Assembly: GCA_018266835.1 (NCBI GenBank)
Contig: JAFDZP010000007.1
Location: forward strand, 1-64,000
DNA: 64,000 nucleotides
Reading direction: 5' to 3'
Source: Bacteroidota bacterium
GTDB taxonomy: Bacteria > Bacteroidota > Ignavibacteria > Tepidaquicellales > Tepidaquicellaceae
The notes beneath the pieces were generated by a model that was given only the letters and a program-made list of their open reading frames with translations, searched no databases and had not been told where the DNA came from. The position numbers and the translations under genes are program-made. Shown in pieces: positions 1-7,973 of the stretch. The stretch's first letter is position 1. Each line of letters begins with the position of its first letter.

Positions 1-3000
1 TTGAATCGAACCAATGTTTGCATTATAGTTATGGATTGCCAATTGTACTAATCTATTATTTAATAACATCATCTTTTTTTCATTGTTACTTAATCTATCT
101 AACTCAGAAAGTTTTGAAGTAACCTGAGATTTCAATTTATTGAGAAAGATGTTTGTTATGACAGAGTTCTTAACATCAATTTTTGCTCCAATTGATTTAA
201 TTTTTAGATTGGTATTGATGCCCTTTATTATAGCGTTATTTACAAGGTTCATAAGCCCGATATTTTCGAAATTATCTCCTTCATGATAATGAGCTAGCAA
301 ACTGTCAATTATTAATCTATATACTCGGGATTTGTTTAGATTAGCATAAAATATTTCTTTATCATCACCGGATGTATTTATTATATTTTCATAATCATTT
401 ACAGCCGGAGTTAAAAATTCTTCTTCAACTTTAGTTTCTATTTTCAGGTCACGAGATCTCTTTGATATTATTGTATCTGTTGAGCTGTTAGCAATATTGG
501 AATAGAATGATTCTAAAGTTGACAAATCAGAATTATTAATTACCGATGTATAAAAAATATTGTTTAGTGCTACAACCTTAGAAAAATTGGTATCCTGTAG
601 ATTGTATAAATCATATGCATAACCTAAAGCAGCATTATTATTATTTTGATTTCTGGAAACCATAAAATTACCTAATAATAATTCGGATTGTGGAATTTCA
701 GAATTATCTTCATTTATAACTCCGAAACCGCATGGAGTGAAATCAAAATTATCCGCATAATTTTTATAACTAAATGAATAAGCCGGAACTAATCTTCCAC
801 TAGGGTTACCGCCCCAAGCATTTCCGCTACAATAAATCATAGGAGGTGTTACATATATTTCCGAGTTAAAGATAAGGGTATCAGGTTGGTCTCCTCCCGA
901 ATGTAAATAATCTTCAATGATATTATGTCCATTGTTAATTATAGGATCACTGTTATAATTTTTATCATTATCACAATAGATTTCAGGTCCGGCACTATTA
1001 AAAATATGATTTGACCCTCCTATTTCATAGGTTTGATTTATTGTGTAACCTGGCGTCATTAAGGGATGTGAATTGTTAGTCAAAAATAATCCTACTCCAT
1101 TATTTTCCATTTGATTACTATACAAAACAGGTTGAGAATTATCTAAAAGAACACCATATTGCATACAATTACTTATTGAATTGCAATTATATGACCCACC
1201 GGAAGCGTAACCAACTATTCCAGTCGAATAGCCGTCATTTGAATTTGCTCCTGTAATTGTATTTCCGTAGATATCCCCGTAAGGACAATTGAGCATTGCT
1301 ATACCAAACTGACCAATATTGTTTAAAGTATTATTTCGAATATGTGCGATGTCAACGTCGGAGCAGCCAATAGATGTATATTGATAATTTGAATTGCAAT
1401 TAAATGTATTATTTAAAATATCGACTTGAAATAAATCCGGATGAGCATTTTGAATTACTATATCATGAGCTATGGAGTTATTAAAAACACAATTTTCTAT
1501 ATCCATATGTTGAATATAATTTGCTTCTATTCCTGTTAAAGCATTGCTAAGTGTTACTTGACTAAATATAATATTTCCACCGGTCAATTGTATTCCCTTC
1601 CATGTTTCATTTACATTTTTGGGAGATAAAGTAACTCCGCCGCCGCCAACCACACTATATATTGATGAGTTGTCAAGAACAATTCCGGAATTATTTTTAA
1701 ACTTCCAAACATTTCCAACCTTCAAATTAGCTGAATGTAAAGAAATATCATTATCAATTTCAGCCCCTACACCTGTGGAAGCTAAGTAGATATTACAATT
1801 TGATAAATCTATTTTTGAATAATTTCTGTTTTGTACCAAGGCAATATCGTAAAAATCAGGATCAGAGTAATTTGTCTCTGAGACATTAATGTTCCTGAGA
1901 ACTATTGGATTAGTTCCACCGGTGTTAAACATAGTAAAATCCCTAATATTGCCATTGGTATTCTGAAGTTTTATATTTTCAACTACAATAGAGTCTAACT
2001 GAGACGTTCCTCTACATTCAATTCCTGCAACTGTATTAATATAACTTTCACTTGTATTGGCATAGTTAGCACCTTTGAATAATATTGGATTATTATCATG
2101 TGTTCTACTTTTAAATGGTCCTAATACAAAACTTCTTCCTGCAACACCTTCAATTTCCGTATTCTCGTAAAATATATAATTAGCATTTGGGTCATTTTCA
2201 TGATAGTAAACTTTATCAGAAAGTGAATACATCTGTGGAACACTTCCCCTGTTATATACTACATGTTGATAGTCAGGTGGCTCTGAAATTGTATATTGGA
2301 GAGTAAAGCTTATTCCGCTGTTAACATTACTGTAATCATTTTGATTTATATTTGTCAGTTGTATACCTGTTTTGAGATTTTCTCCTGAAAAAGTCCTTTG
2401 AGTAAGAAATGATTTATAAGCTCCTGAAACATCAGCATGAGCAAAAAAATGAAGTGGATTTCCTATACTCCCGCACATTTGGCTGAGTAGAACAGTAGGA
2501 TCTGCTGGTTTTATTATTATTGTAGGATCTTCTCCTGAGCACGAAGAAACAGGTTGAGGAGTATACGGAGAGTAGTGCCAAATTAATAAACCTCCTTTAA
2601 AATCATTTATGTTATCGGTTACTATTTGCCTGTCAAATCCAATTCTTTTTCTGTTTTCCAATATAAAACATTCACCAGCCAGATGATCCGGGGAAACTGT
2701 TGGCTTACCGTAAATCGTAACAATGCCGCATTTATTGCTGGTTTCGATCGGTGGTAAATTTGTTTCTGTCATTGAATGTTCATAAGGTACTGCATCTAGC
2801 CATCCTTTTCTGAGTTTATAGACGGGATTTGGATGTGAAGGACAATTCAAATCTCTAGTCATAAAAACATTCATTAAATCATATCTGCCTGAAACTGTAT
2901 GTCCCCAACCGAATGCACTATGTCCAAACTCATGTGCCATATTACTAAATCCATCAATTCGGCATGCAATTTCATCCGGTTTTGCGTTCATGTCTCGTAC

Positions 3001-3888
3001 AATAATGCCGTCAGAAAATCCTAAACCTTTAAATCTATATGATGAACCGGCAAATACAAAAATGCATTTACCACCTGCTGCATTAAAACTTGTATAATCA
3101 AACGGCGTTTGCCCATGTGAATACATGTATTTCAATTTTTTAATCATATCTTCCTGCATAAGTTGAAGTCTGCTTACATCATCTGCAATAGGGGGATTTG
3201 TATATGTATACCAGTAATAATCCGGCATATACGATGTAGCTTCCGGTCCATACTTATTTTTATCTAATGTAATATACTTTATTATTTGCTTTCCGTTTGG
3301 TAAAGTTATATAGTCATTTACAATTCCCTGATAATCATTTCCGGAATTTGGATGAGTAGTCGCCGGTATTACATCTAGCATATTGGATGAAACCTCTTTC
3401 CAATATTGTCTCATACTTCCATATGCCTGGTCGCCATACATACTGTTATGGGTCTGATAATCAGGATGTGCACTGCCCTGGTAAGTATTTGTTATATCAA
3501 AAAACATGTTATATCTATCCTGCCATGAATATTTAGCTGCATTTGTATATAGCGTATGAGAATTTCCCGAAACAACATAGGGCGATAAATCGTTTGTTAA
3601 GCCTATTTCACCGGCTGCGTCAAAATTCGGAACATACTGTAAATCACTTGTATATATAGGCTGTTCACCATTGTCACTGCGTCTTCCGTCCGGAAAGTCA
3701 AAATAAATAACTGCCAGTTGAATTGTCTGTGAGGTTTTCCAGCTTGCAGATAAATATTCAGGTTCTTGTTGAATTGAATTGACGTTTGTAAAACACTTAT
3801 CTATTTCTGTATTTTGAGCAAAAGCTAAATTAGAAATAATCAATATTGCGTATAAAAATATACCCAATATATAATTAACTTTTTTCAT
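1..3888 (-). CDS. secreted M6-like metalloprotease with beta-helix region (C-terminus outside window)
   Basis: Reading the minus strand from the ATG at 3888, the frame stays open to the window edge (1296 codons), so the stop and C-terminus are not seen. The first about 24 residues are a signal peptide (MKK, hydrophobic core, then AFAQ). HEFGHSAFGWGH at residues 319-330 is a zinc-protease motif, followed by YDLMN (Met-turn-like) and KLRKGWLD, as in M6/immune-inhibitor-A-like peptidases. The spacing to the third ligand is one residue longer than in HExxHxxGxxH/D. After about residue 600 the sequence is rich in N, G, I and S with short repeating strands (for example GIEANYIQHMDIENC), as in right-handed parallel beta-helices. 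It is probably exported and exposed on the surface or released; a type IX sorting domain may lie beyond the edge. It sits inside the putative integrated element and is likely cargo. The protease class is well supported, the exact family less so. Confidence 0.8.
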   Translation of the reverse strand, partial: MKKVNYILGIFLYAILIISNLAFAQNTEIDKCFTNVNSIQQEPEYLSASWKTSQTIQLAVIYFDFPDGRRSDNGEQPIYTSDLQYVPNFDAAGEIGLTNDLSPYVVSGNSHTLYTNAAKYSWQDRYNMFFDITNTYQGSAHPDYQTHNSMYGDQAYGSMRQYWKEVSSNMLDVIPATTHPNSGNDYQGIVNDYITLPNGKQIIKYITLDKNKYGPEATSYMPDYYWYTYTNPPIADDVSRLQLMQEDMIKKLKYMYSHGQTPFDYTSFNAAGGKCIFVFAGSSYRFKGLGFSDGIIVRDMNAKPDEIACRIDGFSNMAHEFGHSAFGWGHTVSGRYDLMNVFMTRDLNCPSHPNPVYKLRKGWLDAVPYEHSMTETNLPPIETSNKCGIVTIYGKPTVSPDHLAGECFILENRKRIGFDRQIVTDNINDFKGGLLIWHYSPYTPQPVSSCSGEDPTIIIKPADPTVLLSQMCGSIGNPLHFFAHADVSGAYKSFLTQRTFSGENLKTGIQLTNINQNDYSNVNSGISFTLQYTISEPPDYQHVVYNRGSVPQMYSLSDKVYYHENDPNANYIFYENTEIEGVAGRSFVLGPFKSRTHDNNPILFKGANYANTSESYINTVAGIECRGTSQLDSIVVENIKLQNTNGNIRDFTMFNTGGTNPIVLRNINVSETNYSDPDFYDIALVQNRNYSKIDLSNCNIYLASTGVGAEIDNDISLHSANLKVGNVWKFKNNSGIVLDNSSIYSVVGGGGVTLSPKNVNETWKGIQLTGGNIIFSQVTLSNALTGIEANYIQHMDIENCVFNNSIAHDIVIQNAHPDLFQVDILNNTFNCNSNYQYTSIGCSDVDIAHIRNNTLNNIGQFGIAMLNCPYGDIYGNTITGANSNDGYSTGIVGYASGGSYNCNSISNCMQYGVLLDNSQPVLYSNQMENNGVGLFLTNNSHPLMTPGYTINQTYEIGGSNHIFNSAGPEIYCDNDKNYNSDPIINNGHNIIEDYLHSGGDQPDTLIFNSEIYVTPPMIYCSGNAWGGNPSGRLVPAYSFSYKNYADNFDFTPCGFGVINEDNSEIPQSELLLGNFMVSRNQNNNNAALGYAYDLYNLQDTNFSKVVALNNIFYTSVINNSDLSTLESFYSNIANSSTDTIISKRSRDLKIETKVEEEFLTPAVNDYENIINTSGDDKEIFYANLNKSRVYRLIIDSLLAHYHEGDNFENIGLMNLVNNAIIKGINTNLKIKSIGAKIDVKNSVITNIFLNKLKSQVTSKLSELDRLSNNEKKMMLLNNRLVQLAIHNYNANIGSIQ

Positions 3889-4062
3889 ATTTTAATGTTT
3901 TTAGTGTTATAAAATAGGGCAGCTCTATATACTTCAAAAAAGTATATAAAATTAATAATTATCCGTTGGCGCGTGTAATTTATTAAGGGGCTGTCCCTGT
4001 GATTTTAAAATTGTTTTTTTAGGAAAAATTTTACTACGGTCCTTTATTCATTCTTTTTTATT

Positions 4063-5559
4063 TTATTTTAATAAAATTAGTTTTTTAGTTTCAAATGATG
4101 TTCCCCCAATAAATAATTTATAAAAGTAAACACCACTGCCAATTGCAGAAAAATTATATTTTATTAAATATCTTCCCGGAGTAAAATTCCCCTCCATTAA
4201 TTTTATTTTTTCTTTTCCAAGTAAATCATATACAATAATTTTAATATCTTCTGACCTATTTACGTCGAACATTATATTTGTTTCAGGATTAAAAGGATTT
4301 GGATAGTTTTGATATAGTTTGTAGTCAGAAGGAATTTCGCTTGAAATATTATGAATTGCTACTGTGCTGTCCGGCTTGTTGTATGATCGAATATTACCGA
4401 ATATATCTCGGTTTCCAAGCCTGGTATCAGTCCATGTAGTTATTATTCTTTCATTCGAAAAAACAAAATCTGCAAATGATTGTTCTTCAAATGGAAACAA
4501 GCTTGAAACTGCAAATTCATTCCCTATGAAATTCCCTGATGAATCTGCCCTAAGCATATAAGTTATTCCGTTCAAGTCATTATTATAGCTTAAAATAAAA
4601 TTTCCATTCCTTAATTTTTTTACGTTTGGATTAAATCTTTCTACTCCTTGGTTTCCGTATAAAGTATTATCGCCTTTTCTTACTCCGTCTTTATTATATA
4701 ATTGATATACAACACTTCTTGAATTGAACCCAAGATTGTAATAAGAAAACACAATGCAAAATCTTCCCACACTATCCGAAGAAACAACAGGATTAGTATA
4801 ACTATCAAATGCACCTGTATTATTGTTTACTTGTAATCTGCCGCCGATAGGACTTCCACCTGCACTAAATAATTGTGCCAAAATGTTTATTGCTCCGCTT
4901 CCATTACTTTCAGACCAAGCTATAATGAAACTGCCGTCATCTCTTACAGATAATGCATTGTAATCCTTATTGACAGTAGTATCAGTTACAAGGATATTAT
5001 TGCCAATTCTGGTTCCTGCCGAATCAAATTTTTGATATTTTATTGCTGAATATGCCCAATTTTGATTGACTTCTAACCAGCTTATCAATAAATAACCGTT
5101 TGTATTTATAGCTATCTTATAGTTTCTAATTACATTTAAATTATTATCTTTAAAATTATTTGTTGTTGAAATAGAATCACCATATTTATTGAAATGTTTT
5201 ATTCTATAGAAGTAGCTGTTGCCAATTTTTTCATTCCAAATCACAAAAAAATTACCATTGGGCTTTACTACAATTTCGGGGTCATAGGCAAAGATTGTTT
5301 GTGAATTTATTTTTGTATTATTTCCAAGTATAGTTCCATTAAATGAATATCTCTGAAAATAGACATCAGAAGAATCGTTCCTTCTATTATCATTCCATAC
5401 AATAACAAAGTTTCCCAAAAGATCAGATCCTATTCTAGATTTACTTTGCGAAAAATTTGTAACATCACTGTTAACTCTAAAATCCTGAACAAGTTGAGGG
5501 AAAGCTTTTGTAGTTACTAGTAAACAAATTATATAAATAAACAAATAATACTTTTTCAT
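4063..5559 (-). CDS. secreted protein with type IX secretion sorting domain
   Basis: 498 residues. The N-terminus is a signal peptide (MKKYYLFIYIICLLVTT, cleavage near AFPQ). The middle (about 25-400) has repeated motifs of the type FVIVWND, FFVIWNE, FIIAWSE and IITTWTD, spaced about 50 residues apart, which suggests a beta-propeller made of hydrophobic strands. The last about 85 residues are a type IX sorting domain: YQNYPNPFNPETNIMF, then SGVYFYKL and the end TKKLILLK. The mature protein should cross the outer membrane and be attached or released. No catalytic motif was recognised, so the function is unknown. It lies between the metalloprotease and the integrase genes, same strand, 174 bp from the former, and is probably cargo of the integrated element. 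Confidence 0.85.
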   Translation of the reverse strand: MKKYYLFIYIICLLVTTKAFPQLVQDFRVNSDVTNFSQSKSRIGSDLLGNFVIVWNDNRRNDSSDVYFQRYSFNGTILGNNTKINSQTIFAYDPEIVVKPNGNFFVIWNEKIGNSYFYRIKHFNKYGDSISTTNNFKDNNLNVIRNYKIAINTNGYLLISWLEVNQNWAYSAIKYQKFDSAGTRIGNNILVTDTTVNKDYNALSVRDDGSFIIAWSESNGSGAINILAQLFSAGGSPIGGRLQVNNNTGAFDSYTNPVVSSDSVGRFCIVFSYYNLGFNSRSVVYQLYNKDGVRKGDNTLYGNQGVERFNPNVKKLRNGNFILSYNNDLNGITYMLRADSSGNFIGNEFAVSSLFPFEEQSFADFVFSNERIITTWTDTRLGNRDIFGNIRSYNKPDSTVAIHNISSEIPSDYKLYQNYPNPFNPETNIMFDVNRSEDIKIIVYDLLGKEKIKLMEGNFTPGRYLIKYNFSAIGSGVYFYKLFIGGTSFETKKLILLK

Positions 5560-6180
5560 AATTTATTTTTGACCTATTTTACGAACTAAAATTAAGTAAG
5601 CAGATTTAAATTCTGTAAAATTTAACAGAATAAATTGTATTGTTGATTTCGAGTAAAATGAATTTTTGTTTTCTGACGGCATAGATAGCACTTTAAAAAT
5701 ATAAAATTTAAATGAATCCATTAAACCAGGATTCAAAAAAACCTGTGCCACTAAGTTTTTGAATTGTTAGTTTATAATGAGATAAATTTACCTTACCTAA
5801 ATTATCTCATATTAAAGTATATGGAGTTTATTATAACTATGAATTCATAATAGTCTATTTATTATTATAATCTTAAATAGTAATAAAAACGAACGATGAA
5901 AATATAAACTTTCATAACAAAAAAAATGTGTTTATTCTAATAATGAATAAAAAATTCTTCTAAATATTATTAAATTTTTTACCGGTTCGCCGTCTCGGAT
6001 TTTTTATAGAAATTTCTTATCAGTGGGTTATAAGAAATATTTATTTCAATGTAAAATTAATCTTATGCTAATTATATGTCAAGTATAATTTTTTAACTTA
6101 ATAAAAATTTAATATCATAGTTTCAAGAAATAAATTCCAAATTCAACAAATCTATAATCACCCGGAATTTCTCCGGGCAA
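5560..6180. other. AT-rich non-coding stretch between secreted-protein and integrase genes
   Basis: No convincing gene here. A 62-codon minus-strand reading frame (5563-5751) has no recognisable features and is taken as chance. Visible structure: a perfect 9-bp inverted repeat ATTTCTTAT/ATAAGAAAT at 6012-6020 and 6030-6038, the palindrome ATGAATTCAT near 5840, and a GC-richer patch near 5980-6000 in otherwise very AT-rich DNA. The promoter of the 4063-5559 gene should lie in the right part of this stretch; no clear consensus was seen. Confidence 0.5.
6161..6177 (-). terminator. short hairpin just after the integrase stop codon
   Basis: CCCGGA and TCCGGG form a perfect 6-bp stem with a 5-nt loop, 3 bp past the end of the integrase gene on the minus strand. 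No strong U-run follows, so it may be a weak terminator or a 3'-end stabilising hairpin. Confidence 0.5.
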
Positions 6181-7263
6181 TTATTCTTGAATCATCTTAG
6201 GAAGGATTTGTATAGAAGAGTTTTCGATTTCAGCTTGAATGCTTACGATCTCTGGTAATGCATAGTATTTCATAGTTGTTGCTAGTTTCTTATGATGAAG
6301 CAATTTACTTACGAATTCTACTCGAACTCCGGCGTTTAACATTCTTGTTGCAAGAGTCTTACGGAATGTCTTGAGCGTAATTGTATAGTTGTTTGGTATA
6401 TCAAAACGCTTCTTCATTCTGCGAAATCTTTGACCAATACTTCCACGTGTAAATCCTTCAAATAACTTCTGGTTTTTTGTTAAACTTAGCAGCGGTTTCA
6501 TTTCTTCTTCTATAAATATTCTCAGTTCTTCGTATATCGGAAATGTTCTGAATAATTTTGTCTTTGACACATTAAGCTTTATATAGCTTTCCTTCATTAC
6601 AAAATTATCCGAAGTTAAATTTAATGCATCTATCACTCTCATACCAGTTAATGAAAGGAAAACAAACAAAATGTATAGTTTGTAATCCAAATGCTTTGTT
6701 TCTTCAAGTATTTTTAAAAGCAAATCATCTGAAAACACAATAATTTCTTTTTCGATTTCTCTCGGACCTGGAACATTTCTGCAAGGAGATTTATCTAGTA
6801 TGTCTTCCTTAAACAAATAAGTAAAAAACATTTTTATGTAAGTATAATTTGTTCTTTGAGTAGCATTACTAACGGTAGCTTTGAGTAACCGTAGATAGCT
6901 TGTAATATCTGAAGAACGAATTTTATCGATTCTTCTTTCCGGTTCAACTACTTTTGAAAATTTATTCATTGCATTTATAAACATGTTCTGATGTTCGATA
7001 CTGCTGTTTGATAAATGATTCTGATATTTTTCAATTGCTGAATAGAGGGTAAGCTCAGAGGTTTCAAGCTCTTTAAGTATTAATTTTCTTAATAATGAAT
7101 TTTCATTCTTTGTTTCGTAAAGTGCTTCAATCTCCTTGCGTTTACTTCTACCTAATTCCCAGTTACGTTCATTCGGAATGAGTGCCAAGTTTTCTCTTAC
7201 CTTATGTCCAGCTTTATTGTACTCGATATGCAGTTTATTTCTGTATACAAATAATGATGCCAT
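6181..7263 (-). CDS. tyrosine recombinase / phage-type integrase
   Basis: 360 residues, the usual length. Known role: site-specific recombination by a covalent 3'-phosphotyrosine intermediate, for integration and excision of mobile DNA. Seen: an N-terminal core-binding region (about 70-160, ending in MFFTYLFKEDIL) and a catalytic domain with Arg209 in SLTGMR, Lys298-x-x-Arg301 in LKTFRKTLAT (Lys replaces the more common His), His323/His324 in LLHHKK and Tyr333/Tyr334 in MKYY as nucleophile candidates. The full R..(H/K)xxR..H..Y set is present, so it looks intact. It starts 2 bp after the excisionase-like gene, suggesting one transcript. The tRNA-Ala fragment about 600 bp away is the probable target. 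It resembles integrases of conjugative elements and phages of Bacteroidota; the kind of element cannot be told from this. Confidence 0.93.
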   Translation of the reverse strand: MASLFVYRNKLHIEYNKAGHKVRENLALIPNERNWELGRSKRKEIEALYETKNENSLLRKLILKELETSELTLYSAIEKYQNHLSNSSIEHQNMFINAMNKFSKVVEPERRIDKIRSSDITSYLRLLKATVSNATQRTNYTYIKMFFTYLFKEDILDKSPCRNVPGPREIEKEIIVFSDDLLLKILEETKHLDYKLYILFVFLSLTGMRVIDALNLTSDNFVMKESYIKLNVSKTKLFRTFPIYEELRIFIEEEMKPLLSLTKNQKLFEGFTRGSIGQRFRRMKKRFDIPNNYTITLKTFRKTLATRMLNAGVRVEFVSKLLHHKKLATTMKYYALPEIVSIQAEIENSSIQILPKMIQE

Positions 7264-7265
7264 AT

Positions 7266-7577
7266 TTATTTTTTAATTCTTGATTTCATGATTTGATATA
7301 GTGAAGAATGTCTATTCTCCCTTTCCCCGACTTTATTATTATTCATTTTATTTGACACATCAGATTCAAGTTCGTCCATATCGAAACTAGTAACGTAAGA
7401 AATAATACTTTGAACAGGAACATAAATTTTATTATTAATTGTTTTAGAAATTAGTTTTTTATCTCTGATTAGTTTTAAAAGATTACCTCTTCTAATGCCA
7501 AGTCTTTTCCTTGCTTCATTTAGTGAAAGTAATCTTAACTCCGGAAATTTTTCGTTTTCAATTTTATTTTGATTCAT
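7266..7577 (-). CDS. excisionase-like / MerR-type helix-turn-helix protein
   Basis: 103 residues. Residues about 14-60 (LSLNEARKRLGIRRGNLLKLIRDKKL, then VPVQSIISYV) match the winged helix-turn-helix of excisionases and HTH_17-type proteins: a helix, a turn, a recognition helix around RRGNLLKLI, and a wing ending in a conserved hydrophobic strand. The C-terminal 40 residues are charged and low in complexity. Known role in such pairs: bending attachment-site DNA to favour excision and sometimes repressing the integrase. It is 2 bp upstream of the integrase on the same strand, which fits. Two direct 11-bp repeats upstream (7640-7661) are candidate binding sites. It could instead be a transcription regulator of the element. 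Confidence 0.8.
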   Translation of the reverse strand: MNQNKIENEKFPELRLLSLNEARKRLGIRRGNLLKLIRDKKLISKTINNKIYVPVQSIISYVTSFDMDELESDVSNKMNNNKVGERENRHSSLYQIMKSRIKK

Positions 7578-7639
7578 AGTTAGAATAATAATTAGTATTT
7601 ACCTTTTTAAAATTTATTATAATTAGAATTTGATTTTCT

Positions 7640-7661
7640 GTCAGCAGTTTGTCAGCAGTTT
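7640..7661. repeat. tandem 11-bp repeat upstream of the excisionase-like gene
   Basis: GTCAGCAGTTT occurs twice in direct tandem (7640-7650 and 7651-7661), between the excisionase-like gene and the tRNA fragment. Direct repeats in this position are typical of arm-type integrase or excisionase binding sites. That role is inferred. Confidence 0.6.
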
Positions 7662-7857
7662 TTGACAAGATTGGAACAAAAGGGAAACAAAGTCATTTTA
7701 TGGCAACAAGAAAATCTACCCTATTATATAGAGTAAATTATTCCATATATTGTAAATTTGTGCAAAATTGAACAGAATCGAAGTATTTATTTTTTGTATT
7801 TTATAAAGCAAAGAATTATTTACTGAAATTTAAAAATAGCACAAAATCGTTTGTCAC

Positions 7858-7905
7858 TGCATGGCATGCAAGAGGTCAGCGGTTCGACCCCGCTATTCTC
7901 CACCA
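7858..7905 (+). other. attachment site: displaced 3' fragment of tRNA-Ala(GGC)
   Basis: Seen from left to right: the last bases of the 5' anticodon stem (TGC), anticodon loop ATGGCAT with anticodon GGC, the 3' anticodon stem GCAAG, a variable loop, a T-arm (AGCGG stem, TTCGACC loop, CCGCT), the 3' acceptor strand ATTCTCC, A and an encoded CCA. The matching 5' acceptor strand (expected GGAGAAT), D-arm and most of the 5' anticodon stem are absent upstream, so this is not a working tRNA. The break falls in the anticodon stem, a usual crossover zone for tyrosine recombinases. With the integrase to its left it marks the right junction of the element. Confidence 0.8.
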
Positions 7906-7910
7906 ATTTA

Positions 7911-7950
7911 AAAGCCCGATAAATTAAATACTTATCGGGCTTTCGTTTTT
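7911..7950 (+). terminator. intrinsic terminator of the tRNA-Ala gene
   Basis: A perfect 12-bp stem (AAAGCCCGATAA at 7911-7922 with TTATCGGGCTTT at 7932-7943) and a 9-nt loop, then CGTTTTTT. It lies 5 bp past the encoded CCA and belonged to the original tRNA. It may also end transcripts of the convergent 7974-9446 gene. Confidence 0.85.
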
Positions 7951-7973
7951 TAATGACGCTCACTTTATAATTT

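Larger units (their letters stand above)
1..7905. mobile_element. right end of an integrated element in tRNA-Ala (left end outside window)
   Basis: Seen: a tyrosine recombinase gene and a small excisionase-like gene lie next to a 48-nt 3' fragment of tRNA-Ala(GGC), which is followed by a terminator. Known: integration into a tRNA gene restores a full tRNA at one end and leaves a displaced 3' piece at the other. Inferred: host DNA resumes right of 7905 and the element runs left past position 1, so the metalloprotease and the 4063-5559 protein are cargo. No second copy of the tRNA fragment occurs in the window, so the left boundary cannot be placed. All four genes of the segment are on the minus strand, unlike the plus-strand bias to the right. 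Confidence 0.6.

Noticed and set aside
5563-5751. 62-codon minus-strand reading frame upstream of the 4063-5559 gene
   Set aside because: No recognisable domain, no start signal and AT-rich composition; more likely the promoter region of the next gene.
7800-7905. complete tRNA-Ala gene
   Set aside because: The 5' acceptor strand, D-arm and 5' anticodon stem are missing, so only the 3' part is present.
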